This document shows, piece by piece, positions 24,047 to 32,073 of a stretch of 39,793 bases of DNA. Each line of letters begins with the position of its first letter. The stretch's first letter is position 1. The position numbers and the translations under genes were made by a program. The notes below the pieces were generated by a model. It was not told the DNA's origin. It worked only from the letters and a program-made list of their open reading frames with translations, and searched no databases. Source of the DNA: Rhodothermales bacterium (GTDB taxonomy: Bacteria; Bacteroidota; Rhodothermia; Rhodothermales; ISCAR-4553); contig JALSSK010000407.1 in assembly GCA_026984335.1 (NCBI GenBank), positions 1-39,793 on the forward strand, written 5' to 3'.

Positions 24047-26674
24047 TCATGCCTCGGTCACGGCGGTGTGGAGCTTCTTCATCGCACGGAGCCGCTCCCG
24101 CCGGATGAAGCGATACGTGGCCATCTTGACGGCGTCGTTGAAGACGAACCACGCCAGCGCATAGCCCCACATGTAGAGCGCGTACGTCCAGCCGATGGGC
24201 GTGATGAGGAAGCCGTAAACGGCGATGAGTGTGCCGATGACCCGCGTCGAGAACGTCGCGCCGAAGAGGATGAGCGACGGGTAGGGGCGCTTCCAGAACC
24301 AGTCGTCGATGCGGGTATTGTAGATCGTCCCGTGCCCGGCGATGACCAGCTTGGCAAAGATCATCGACTGGATCATCGGCTCGGAAAACTGGAAGTATTC
24401 GAGCAGGAAAAAGAGCAGGAAAGACGAGATCACGCCCGCCACGCCGAGCGTAGAGGAGATCGTGAGCATCTCCTTCATGTTCCACCGCACGGGCTTCCGG
24501 TCGATCCGGGTATTGTCGTAGGCGATGGCCAGGATGGGGATGTCGTTGAGCAGGGCCAGGATGATGATCATCAGGGCCGTGATCGGATAGAAGTTGAAGA
24601 CGATGATGCTCAGCGTCATGAAGAGGATGATGCGCAGCGTCTCGGCGATGCGGAAGATGGCATAGCTCTTCATGCGCTCGAAGGTGATGCGCGCCTGCCG
24701 GATGGCCTGGTTGATGACGCCGAGGCCGGGGGCCGTCAGGATGATGTCGGCGGCGGCGCGCGCGGCGTCGAGCGCGTTCGAGACGGCGATGCCGCAGTCG
24801 GCCTTCTTCAGCGCCGGCGCGTCGTTGACGCCGTCGCCCGTCATGGCCACGATGTGCCCGGCCTTTTGCAGGGACTCCACGATCCGATACTTGTCCTCCG
24901 GCGCCACCTCGGCGAAAATGTCGGCCTCCTCCACGAGCCGGATGATCGAGGACTCGTGGGTATAGACGAACTCCCGGTTGAGTTTTTCGGTGTCGAACCG
25001 TTGGCGGACCTCCTCGATCACCTCCTCGGCGAAATGTCGGGCCTCGGCGTCGGATACGTCGGGCTTGAGCCGATGGTAGATGGCGCGGGCCAGCACCGAG
25101 GCGAGCTCGAGCAGGCCCGTTCCGGCGCTGCCGCTGAGATCGGCCGACCGCACGGCGCGCGTGCCGAGGCCGAGCTGACGGGCGATCTCTCGGGCGATGG
25201 CCGCGTTGTCCCCGGTGATCATCTTCACGTGCACCCCGTATTCGTTGAGGCTTCGAATGACCTCCTTCGAGTCCTCACGCGGCGGATCGAAGAGCGGGAT
25301 CAGCCCGACGAGCGTGAGCTTCCCGTCGGTTTTCCTGCCTACGAGGAGCGTCCGGTATCCCTTCACGGCCAACGACTCGACGATGCTCTCGATGTGCCGG
25401 CGCTCCTGTTCGGGCGGGTCCGCCAGTTCGAGCAGCACCTGAGGAGCGCCCTTCATCACCACGAAACGCTTGCCGTCTTTCTCGACCTCGGCCTCGGTGC
25501 GCTTGATGTTGGGGTTGAACGGGGTGAAATGCACCTGCCGGAAGGGCGTCAGGTCCGTCCCGGGAAAGTGCTCGGAGAAGTACCGGTAGATCGCCAGGTC
25601 GATGGGATCCTTGTTTTCGAGATGCGAGGCAAGCACGGCATAGCGCAGCAGGTCCGCTTCCTCGAAACCTTCGAAGACGACGGGCTTCGACACCTCCAGC
25701 TTGTTCTGGGTCAGCGTGCCGGTCTTGTCGCTGCACAGCACGTCGACGCCGGCGAGTTCTTCGATGGCCACGAGACGGCTGACGATGGCCTGCCGCCGCG
25801 CCAGGTTGAGCGCGCCCACGGCCATCGTGACGGAAAGCACGGCCGGCAAAGCCACCGGAATGGCGGCCACGGTGAGCACGAGGCTGAACCGAAGGATTTC
25901 GAGGAACGGCTCGTGACGGAACAGCGCCACCATCAGGATGAGCAACACCAGCGCGATGGTGACCAGGATCAGATAGTTGCCGATCTGAATCACCATCTTC
26001 TGGAAATGGCTGCTCTCGTCCCGCTCCGCGCGCGCCACCAGCGAGACCACCGTGTGGAAGTTCGTATGCGCCCCGGTGTTGACCACTACGGCCAGCATCT
26101 CGCCCTGCTTGACGATGGTGTTGGCGTAGGCGACCTCCTCCCGTTTCTTGCCCACCGGCAGCGACTCTCCCGTCAGGGTGGACTGATCGACGAGCAGATA
26201 ATCGCCCTCGACGAGCTGCACGTCCGCCGGGATGATGTCGCCGATCTTGAGCTTGATGAGGTCGCCCGGCACGAGTTCGCGCGTGGGGACGGCCTTGAAG
26301 CTGCCGTCGCGCAGGACGATGGCCTCGGTGGAGAGTTGTCGTTTGAGCGCCTTGAGGGCGTTGAGCGCGCGGTGCTCCTGAAAGAAGTCGATGAAGGCGT
26401 TGACGAGAAGCATCACCATGATGATGCCGAAGTCCTCCCACTTTTGCACGAGGGCCGAGAGGAGGGCGGCGATCTCGATCATCCACGGGATCGGCCCCCA
26501 GAAGCGGCGGAAGATGCGGCGCCACAGAGGCTCTTCCTTTTCCTTGATCTCGTTGTAACCGTATTCCTGAAGCCGCTTCTTTGCCTCTTCTTCGCTCAGA
26601 CCTTTCTCTTTGTCCGTCTTCAGGGCGTTGAGGGTCTGGAGGACGGACTGTCGGGCGTATTCGTCGGTTTTCAT
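24047..26674 (-). CDS. P3A-type plasma-membrane proton ATPase
   Basis: The 875-residue P-type ATPase starts with a cation-transporter N domain (LSEEEAKKRLQEYGYNEI). It has the actuator TGES in STLTGESLPVG, the phosphorylation site Asp316 in CSDKTGTLTQN, MITGDN and the hinge [15 protein letters not shown]. Ten TM segments are expected, with PVALPAVLS in TM4, which lacks the CPx of metal pumps and the calcium-pump acidic residue, so H+ is the likely ion. Length fits bacterial and archaeal P3A pumps. It could secure pH or membrane potential under acid or metal stress. It shares a 393-bp divergent region with the histidine kinase gene. No Shine-Dalgarno is visible. Confidence 0.92.
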   Translation of the reverse strand: MKTDEYARQSVLQTLNALKTDKEKGLSEEEAKKRLQEYGYNEIKEKEEPLWRRIFRRFWGPIPWMIEIAALLSALVQKWEDFGIIMVMLLVNAFIDFFQEHRALNALKALKRQLSTEAIVLRDGSFKAVPTRELVPGDLIKLKIGDIIPADVQLVEGDYLLVDQSTLTGESLPVGKKREEVAYANTIVKQGEMLAVVVNTGAHTNFHTVVSLVARAERDESSHFQKMVIQIGNYLILVTIALVLLILMVALFRHEPFLEILRFSLVLTVAAIPVALPAVLSVTMAVGALNLARRQAIVSRLVAIEELAGVDVLCSDKTGTLTQNKLEVSKPVVFEGFEEADLLRYAVLASHLENKDPIDLAIYRYFSEHFPGTDLTPFRQVHFTPFNPNIKRTEAEVEKDGKRFVVMKGAPQVLLELADPPEQERRHIESIVESLAVKGYRTLLVGRKTDGKLTLVGLIPLFDPPREDSKEVIRSLNEYGVHVKMITGDNAAIAREIARQLGLGTRAVRSADLSGSAGTGLLELASVLARAIYHRLKPDVSDAEARHFAEEVIEEVRQRFDTEKLNREFVYTHESSIIRLVEEADIFAEVAPEDKYRIVESLQKAGHIVAMTGDGVNDAPALKKADCGIAVSNALDAARAAADIILTAPGLGVINQAIRQARITFERMKSYAIFRIAETLRIILFMTLSIIVFNFYPITALMIIILALLNDIPILAIAYDNTRIDRKPVRWNMKEMLTISSTLGVAGVISSFLLFFLLEYFQFSEPMIQSMIFAKLVIAGHGTIYNTRIDDWFWKRPYPSLILFGATFSTRVIGTLIAVYGFLITPIGWTYALYMWGYALAWFVFNDAVKMATYRFIRRERLRAMKKLHTAVTEA

Positions 26675-27067
26675 GACTTGAACCCAGAGGGTTGCTAAAC
26701 GATGGATGGATCGGGACGGCGTCGTCGTCTCGGGGACGACCTTCGTGGAAAAGAACCGGGGGCACGGGCATTGCGAAGATAAAGACGGGAAAGATTATCT
26801 TGGGACGACCAAAGCCGTCGCCGGGGATTGCCGCCGTGTCTTGTGGGGGAATCCCGGATGCCGGGAGCAGGGCCTTTTTCCGCACCGTGAACGAAAAGCT
26901 CCGGGGAGGCGTACCTACGTGCAGTTTCCCGGAACGAGCGGATCGCCTCGTTGCGGAACGGGCATGCGAACCTGCGAGGCATGGCGCCGGCGTCGTTTCG
27001 CATGCGCGGGCGCTAAAGAATCTTTTGTGCCGCCGTCTGCCTTTCGCGTTCGCCTTGTTGTTGCGAT
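26675..27067. other. 393-bp divergent intergenic region (proton ATPase / histidine kinase)
   Basis: No gene is convincing here. On the + strand a 6-bp hairpin TCCCGG-ATG-CCGGGA (26852-26866) is followed by GCAGGGCC and five T, a weak terminator or attenuator in the kinase leader. On the - strand, toward the ATPase, TATCTTCG is a poor match to the Bacteroidota -7 element. Short ORFs in the track lack recognisable motifs. Confidence 0.35.
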
Positions 27068-30052
27068 ATGAACACTATTCTGTTTTTATCGATTGCCCTT
27101 CGGTTGATCGGGCTCGGGTGGGCGCTGGTGTTGGTGTGGCGCTTGCGGGACTGGCGCCTGGGATTCCTCGCGGTTTTATATGTCCTGATGGCCCTTCGCC
27201 AGACGCTCACGCTGGCGACGGTATGGGAGGGGACGGCGCTTTTGGCGCCCGGGCATATGGTCGAACTCCCGGGACTGCTCGTCAGCCTGTTGATGCTGCC
27301 CGTCCTGCTGGGGCTGGAGCGGTTCATCACTTCGCAGAGGCAAGCCAAAGAGCGGATCGAAGCGGCGGAACAACGCTACCGCAAGCTCTTCGAGTCCGCG
27401 CCGATCATGTACCTCAAGACGGAGGATCGCGACGGGGCGTCGTACGTCACGGCCTGCAACGATCGTTTTCTTGAGCGCCTCGGGTATGCGCGCGAAGAGG
27501 TGGTGGGGCAACCACTGGCCCGTTTCTATACGCCCGGTTCGAAGGAAAAGCTTTTTGGAAGCGGGTATCATCGCAGTCTTCAGGGGCTCTCCGTCGAAGA
27601 AGAACGCAACCTGGTGAGACGCGACGGAGGCGTGATCGAGACGCTGATGCACGCCGTGCCGGAGTTCGACGAGCGGGGGCGGGTCAAGGGCGTCCTTGCG
27701 ATGTACGTGGACATGACGGAGCAGCGGCGGACCGAGCGCGCGCTGGAGGAGCGCATCAAGCGGATGCGTCTGCTCTACGAGATCACTTCGCAGAGGGGGC
27801 GGGACCTGGACGCACAATTGCACGAAGCCCTTCGGCGAACCACGGAGCTGCTGGGCATGGAGATCGGCCTCCTGAGCCGCATCGAGGACGGGCAATATCA
27901 CATCGAGGCATGCTTTGCCCCCGGCACCGGGCTGGAGCCGGGGCAATCCTTCGATCTCCACCATACGTACTGCGAAGAGGCTTGGCACAACGACGAGGTG
28001 CTGGCGATCGATCATGCCGGGGCCTCGGCCTATGCCCGGCATCCCTGCTACGTCCACTTTCATCTGGAGTCCTACCTCGGCGTGGCCGTCAGGACGGGCG
28101 AGAAGCGCTCCGGCACGCTGAGTTTCTCGAGCACGAAGCCGAAGCGCCCGCCCTTCTCCGAGGCGGATCGCGAAACGATACGGCTCTTGTGCCAGTGGAT
28201 CGGCTCGATGCTGGAACGCCGGCAGGCGCGGGCGGCGCTGGAGGCCTCCGAAGAGCGGTTCGCCAAAGCCTTCCACGCCAGCCCGGACTCCATCACCATC
28301 ACCCGGGTGCGGGACGGCCTCTTCATCGACGTCAACGAAGGGTTCCACCGCCTGAGCGGATACGCGCGCGAGGAGGTCATCGGCCAAACTTCCGAAGCGC
28401 TCGGGATATGGCGGTATGCCGACCGCAGCCGGATGGTGGAGGGGTTGCAACGCGAAGGCCGCGTGCGAGACCTCGAACTCCCGCTGGTCGACAAAACGGG
28501 AGCGGTGCACATCTGCCGCGTTTCTTCCGTCGTGATAGAACTCGGCGGAGAACCGTGCCTCGTGGCCATCACGCATGACGTCACCGAACAGAAACGCATC
28601 GAACAGGCGCTTCGCCTCCACGAATATGCCATCGCCTCGTCGGTCGAACCCATCGCGTTCGTCGATATGGAGGGCGTGCTCACCTACGTGAACCGCGCTT
28701 TCCTGGAAGCGCTCGGATATGCGCGCGAAGAGGAGGTCGTCGGAAAGCGGATCCTGGAGTTCCGGGTCGAGCCTTTTTCCCTCGACGTGCTCGAAAAACA
28801 GATCAGAGCCGGAGGATACTGGAAAGGCGAACTCAGGACCGTTCGCTCCGATGGGAGGTGGATAGACATCTATCTGGCGGCCAACCTGATCGTGGACGAA
28901 AACGGCAAGCCGCTGGCGATCATGGCTTCCTTCCGGGACATCACCGAATGGAAACGGGCCCAGGAGGACCTGCGGAAATCGGAGGAGAAGTTTGCCAAGG
29001 CGTTCCATGCGAGCCCCGACATCATCGGCATCGCGACGTTGGAAGAGGGACGCTTGATCGAGGTGAACGAGGGGTTCGAGCGCGTGCTCGGGTATCGCCG
29101 CGACGAGGTGATCGGGCGCACGACCGCCGAACTGGGCATCTGGGGCAAGATGAGCGATCGCGCCGACTTCATTCGCCGCATCCGCAGCGGGGAGTTCGTG
29201 AGCAACGTCGAGGTGACCTTCCGCACCCGTTGGGGCGAGCTTCGGACGGGCCTCTTCTCCGGCGATCGGATCGAACTCAACGGCCGTTCATGCCTGCTGA
29301 CCATCACACGCGACATCACCGAGCGCAAGCGCATCGAGGAGCAGCGCGAGGAACTCGTGCGCGACCTCGAAGCGAAGAACGCCGAGCTGGAACGCTTCGC
29401 CTATACCGTCTCGCACGACCTGAAATCACCGCTGGTGACGATCAAGGGCTTCCTCGGACTGCTCGAAAATGATGCGCTCCTCGGGGACGTGGAAGCGCTC
29501 CGCCGGGACGTGGCTCACATCAACAGCGCCGCCGACAAGATGGCCCGGCTGCTCCGGGATCTGTTGGAGCTCTCGCGGATCGGGCGCGTGGTCAACCCGC
29601 CGGAGGCCGTCGACCTGTCGGGTCTGGTGCGCGAAGCCGTGGAGATGCTGGGCGGTCGGCTCGCCGAGCGGGGAGCCGAAGTGCGCGTGCCCGCCCGCAT
29701 GCCGGAAGTCTTCGGCGACAGGCTTCGGCTGCTGGAAGTGTTTCAGAACCTGATCGACAACGCCCTCAAGTTTATGGGCGATCAGCCGGCGCCGCGTGTG
29801 GAGGTGGAGGCGCGCGTCGCAGAGGGCGAGGTGGTGTGCTCCGTGCGGGACAACGGCGTCGGCATCAATCCCCGGTATCTGGAGACCATCTTCGGCTTGT
29901 TCAACCGCCTGGACAACAACGTCGAGGGCACCGGCATCGGACTGACGCTGGTGAAGCGGATCGTCGAAGAGCACGGAGGACGCATCTGGGCCGCCTCGGA
30001 GGGAGAGGGCCGGGGCGCGACGTTCACCTTCACGCTGCCGCTGCGGTCATGA
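27068..30052 (+). CDS. Multi-PAS/GAF sensor histidine kinase
   Basis: The 994-residue protein starts with two or three hydrophobic segments (1-85), then PAS1 (about 95-220), GAF (about 235-385), PAS2 (390-510), PAS3 (515-640), PAS4 (645-765), HisKA and HATPase. The phospho-acceptor is His783 in TVSHDLKSPL; the N box is LIDNALKF, with G boxes DNGVGI and GTGIGLTLVKR. PAS2 and PAS4 share FAKAFHASPD, pointing to recent internal duplication. There is no receiver and no adjacent response regulator, so the partner lies elsewhere. The H-box type (SHDLKSPL) resembles phytochrome-like and motility-type kinases of environmental bacteria. No haem or flavin site is evident by eye. Confidence 0.92.
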   Translation: MNTILFLSIALRLIGLGWALVLVWRLRDWRLGFLAVLYVLMALRQTLTLATVWEGTALLAPGHMVELPGLLVSLLMLPVLLGLERFITSQRQAKERIEAAEQRYRKLFESAPIMYLKTEDRDGASYVTACNDRFLERLGYAREEVVGQPLARFYTPGSKEKLFGSGYHRSLQGLSVEEERNLVRRDGGVIETLMHAVPEFDERGRVKGVLAMYVDMTEQRRTERALEERIKRMRLLYEITSQRGRDLDAQLHEALRRTTELLGMEIGLLSRIEDGQYHIEACFAPGTGLEPGQSFDLHHTYCEEAWHNDEVLAIDHAGASAYARHPCYVHFHLESYLGVAVRTGEKRSGTLSFSSTKPKRPPFSEADRETIRLLCQWIGSMLERRQARAALEASEERFAKAFHASPDSITITRVRDGLFIDVNEGFHRLSGYAREEVIGQTSEALGIWRYADRSRMVEGLQREGRVRDLELPLVDKTGAVHICRVSSVVIELGGEPCLVAITHDVTEQKRIEQALRLHEYAIASSVEPIAFVDMEGVLTYVNRAFLEALGYAREEEVVGKRILEFRVEPFSLDVLEKQIRAGGYWKGELRTVRSDGRWIDIYLAANLIVDENGKPLAIMASFRDITEWKRAQEDLRKSEEKFAKAFHASPDIIGIATLEEGRLIEVNEGFERVLGYRRDEVIGRTTAELGIWGKMSDRADFIRRIRSGEFVSNVEVTFRTRWGELRTGLFSGDRIELNGRSCLLTITRDITERKRIEEQREELVRDLEAKNAELERFAYTVSHDLKSPLVTIKGFLGLLENDALLGDVEALRRDVAHINSAADKMARLLRDLLELSRIGRVVNPPEAVDLSGLVREAVEMLGGRLAERGAEVRVPARMPEVFGDRLRLLEVFQNLIDNALKFMGDQPAPRVEVEARVAEGEVVCSVRDNGVGINPRYLETIFGLFNRLDNNVEGTGIGLTLVKRIVEEHGGRIWAASEGEGRGATFTFTLPLRS

Positions 30053-30110
30053 AAGCAGCGGCCCGCGCGCGCTTCGCTCGCAGCCGTGGGGCTCACGCAT
30101 GACGCGCCGC

Positions 30111-30308
30111 CTACACGAGCCCCTCGTTCGCCCCGGAAGCGGACGGATCCGTAAGGTTCGGAGGATCGGTCGCGTAGCGCTCCGGGTGTTGCTCAAACGT
30201 TCGCCGGCAATCCTCGGAGCAGAAAAAGTACGTTCGTCCCCGGTAGTCCATCCGGGCCGGCGGGTTGTGCCGGTCGATCGCCATGCCGCAAACAGGGTCT
30301 TTTTCCAT
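30111..30308 (-). CDS. YHS-domain metal-binding protein
   Basis: The 65-residue protein begins with a YHS domain, DPVCGMAI (Cys7) and YFFCSEDCRRTFEQHPERY (Cys30, Cys34). YHS domains bind soft metals and occur in copper ATPases, in CopZ-like chaperones and beside metal pumps. It has a good GGAGG ribosome site and lies 44 bp after the PII gene, so it is most likely co-transcribed from the promoter at 30734-30789. The last 20 residues are low-complexity. It probably traps or hands over copper in the cytoplasm (inference). Confidence 0.85.
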   Translation of the reverse strand: MEKDPVCGMAIDRHNPPARMDYRGRTYFFCSEDCRRTFEQHPERYATDPPNLTDPSASGANEGLV

Positions 30309-30352
30309 GTCGGGCGCCTCCGAGATTCAGGAGTTGTGAGGGAAGAACGTTC

Positions 30353-30691
30353 CTACAGGCCGGTCTCGTCGACGGCTCCGGTGCGGATCTTCACCGCCAT
30401 CTCCACCGGAGAAACGAAGATGATGCCGTCTCCCGGCAAACCCGTGTAGGCGTTCTTTCGAATGAGTTCCACGACGCGATGAACGTCTTCATCCCGGCAG
30501 ACGACCTCCAGTTTGGCGACGTCCGAGTACCGTTCGACGCACTTGATCGAGTATTTGCTCGCGTGCGGGTCCGCGAGTTGCCCGAGCCCCATCACGTCAA
30601 TGACGGTGATGCCGGTGATCCCGTTCTCTTCCAGCGCCTCGATGACGCTCTCCACCTTCGGGCAACGCAGGTAGGCTTTGACTTCCTTCAT
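30353..30691 (-). CDS. PII-family signalling protein in the copper island
   Basis: The 112-residue protein starts MKEVKAYLRCPKVESVI; the 23 upstream codons in the track are removed because the promoter and the ribosome site (CGGAGC) lie there. It has the PII signature TGLPGDGIIFVSPVEMAVKIRTG with nucleotide-binding loops intact. The T-loop (GLGQLADPHASKY) differs both from GlnB and from the PII-like protein at 9.6 kb. Cys10, Cys51-region and Cys65-region residues (CVER, VVCRDE) are unusual for PII and could sense thiol-reactive metals, which is speculative. It is expressed from a TTAAG-box promoter and followed by the YHS gene, not by amtB or glnA, so a nitrogen role is unlikely. Confidence 0.85.
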   Translation of the reverse strand: MKEVKAYLRCPKVESVIEALEENGITGITVIDVMGLGQLADPHASKYSIKCVERYSDVAKLEVVCRDEDVHRVVELIRKNAYTGLPGDGIIFVSPVEMAVKIRTGAVDETGL

Positions 30692-30733
30692 GGCAACGCG
30701 CTCCGTTGTGTTTCCTGTTCGACGCTCACGTCT

Positions 30734-30789
30734 CAAGATCGACCCGCCAACCTTAAGCAAGCCTTAAATCCGCCTTAAACTTTTTTCAG
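30734..30789 (-). promoter_or_regulatory. TTAAG-box promoter 1 (PII-YHS unit)
   Basis: Read on the minus strand: CTGAAA-N5-TTAAGG-N5-TTAAGG-N5-TTAAGG, then 13 bp, then CTTG. The boxes start exactly 11 bp apart, one helical turn, as expected for tandem binding by an OmpR/PhoB-type activator. CTTG sits where a -7/-10 element should be, giving a leader of about 40 nt before the PII start. The same layout recurs at three other places. Confidence 0.75.
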
Positions 30790-30818
30790 CGTAAGGCGCG
30801 GGAGCCTTGAAGGGACGA

Positions 30819-31292
30819 TCAGGTCACTTTCATCACGCCTCGCATGAGCACGTAATGGCCGGGAAACGAGCAGATGAACGGATATTCTCCCGGTTCGGAG
30901 GGGGCGGTGAAGGTGACCTCAACGGTCTCGCCGGGTTGGGCGAGCGGGGTGTAGAAGAGGATGGCCTCGTCTTCGGGGATGTAGTCGTTGGCGGCGGCGG
31001 AGAGAGCGGCCGTCCCGACGCGGTCGATGGCTTCGGCGTCGGTGAGGATGACGACGTTGTGGGCGAGCCCCTGAACGGTGGCGTCGTTCTTGAAGACGAG
31101 GCGCACTTCCTGGCCGGCCTTGACGCTGAAGGCGGTCGTGTCGAAGCGCAGTTCGTTGCCGACGGAACGGATGACGACCTCGACCGGGTCGGCTTCCGGC
31201 GCGGTGAAGGGGGCGGTCGTGAAGGCGGTGAGCGCCAGCGCCGCCAGGGCCGACGCGAGCATGGTCAGGGGGAAACGCACGTGTCTGTTCAT
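30819..31292 (-). CDS. Azurin/plastocyanin-like cupredoxin
   Basis: The 157-residue exported protein starts MNRHVRF; the 41 upstream codons in the track are dropped because GGAG lies before this ATG. After a signal peptide (ending near residue 40) comes a type-1 copper domain: His in LAHNVVI, then Cys, His and Met in CSFPGHYVLM, the four ligands of azurin. It shuttles single electrons in the periplasm or buffers copper. It is the third gene after the porin and the dihaem cytochrome c, a natural electron-transfer partner. A long hairpin in the 130-bp gap before it may set its dosage. Confidence 0.88.
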   Translation of the reverse strand: MNRHVRFPLTMLASALAALALTAFTTAPFTAPEADPVEVVIRSVGNELRFDTTAFSVKAGQEVRLVFKNDATVQGLAHNVVILTDAEAIDRVGTAALSAAANDYIPEDEAILFYTPLAQPGETVEVTFTAPSEPGEYPFICSFPGHYVLMRGVMKVT

Positions 31293-31325
31293 GGACTTCT
31301 CCGTTGGGAAAAACATGGCGCGGCC

Positions 31326-31384
31326 CACGGAAGCACGTTGCGCGAAACGGATGCCCGGAAGCCGGGCATTCCCGTGCCTCCGTG
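31326..31384 (-). other. Long two-tier hairpin between cytochrome and cupredoxin genes
   Basis: In the minus-strand transcript CACGGAGGCACG pairs with CGTGCTTCCGTG (12 bp, one G-U). Inside it ATGCCCGG pairs with CCGGGCAT (8 bp) around a 3-nt loop. No T-run follows, so it is not an intrinsic terminator. A processing or stabilising element that uncouples cupredoxin from cytochrome levels is the simplest reading. Confidence 0.55.
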
Positions 31385-31422
31385 AACCGTCGCCATATTC
31401 TTGAGGATGAGACAAAGAGGGG

Positions 31423-32058
31423 TTAGCGGTCGACCCGGCCGTGGGAGACGGCCCACACGTAGGCCGCCACTTGCTGGGCCTGTTCGTCGGTGATGCCGCC
31501 GGGGTAGGCCGCCATTGCGGTGCCGGGCACGCCGTTGCGGATGATGCCCAGGATGTCGGCGTAGTCGCCGGAGCCGTTTTTCCATTGCGCGTCGCTCAGG
31601 CTCGGCGCGATGGGGCCGCCTTCGAGGTTGCCGCCGTGGCAGGCAAAGCACGTCCCGGCGCCCTGATACACGAGCCGTCCCTTTGCGATGAGGTCGTCGG
31701 TGATCTCGGTGGGCGTTTCCAGGTCGGAGCGGAGCCGTCCGGGGACGAGGTCGGCGTCGTTCGAGGCGAGCAGGAAGTCGCGCACCAGGCGGGCCTGTCC
31801 CCGCGTGAGGTTGGCGCGGGTCTGCATGTGCTGCATGATGATGACCCACTCCCGATCGGTCCGCTCGGCCGGTCCGCGCGGGTTGTGGCAGCGCTGGCAG
31901 GTGCGCGAGAAGAGTTCGGCGCCGAGGCCGATGCGCGCCGCCAGCGTGGTGTCGGAGAGGGCGATCTCGTCGCCGGGCTCCGGAAGGACGGACGTCTGGG
32001 AGGCCAGCCCCAGGTAGGCGATCACAAAGAGCAGAAGCGAAGAAGCTAAGAGTCGCAT
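31423..32058 (-). CDS. Dihaem cytochrome c
   Basis: The 211-residue protein has an N-terminal signal segment (LLASSLLLFVIAYLGLAS) and two c-type haem sites, Cys54/Cys57-His58 (CQRCH) and Cys137/Cys140-His141 (CFACH). Met residues later in each domain (IIMQHM; GTAMAAYPGG) can serve as distal ligands. It is a periplasmic electron carrier. It has a strong GGAGGT ribosome site and lies 15 bp after the porin gene, with the cupredoxin next. Together they could form an electron path induced by copper, for example to or from a copper enzyme outside the window. The exact redox partner is not known. Confidence 0.9.
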   Translation of the reverse strand: MRLLASSLLLFVIAYLGLASQTSVLPEPGDEIALSDTTLAARIGLGAELFSRTCQRCHNPRGPAERTDREWVIIMQHMQTRANLTRGQARLVRDFLLASNDADLVPGRLRSDLETPTEITDDLIAKGRLVYQGAGTCFACHGGNLEGGPIAPSLSDAQWKNGSGDYADILGIIRNGVPGTAMAAYPGGITDEQAQQVAAYVWAVSHGRVDR

Positions 32059-32073
32059 ATCGGTACCTCCGGG

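Noticed and set aside
26852-26879. Terminator upstream of the histidine kinase
   Set aside because: The stem is only 6 bp and the T-run is 8 bases away, so it is noted only in the gap description.
30734-30789. TTAAG boxes as coincidental AT-rich promoter DNA
   Set aside because: Exact 11-bp phasing and the identical 13-bp gap to CTTR in four separate places make chance very unlikely.
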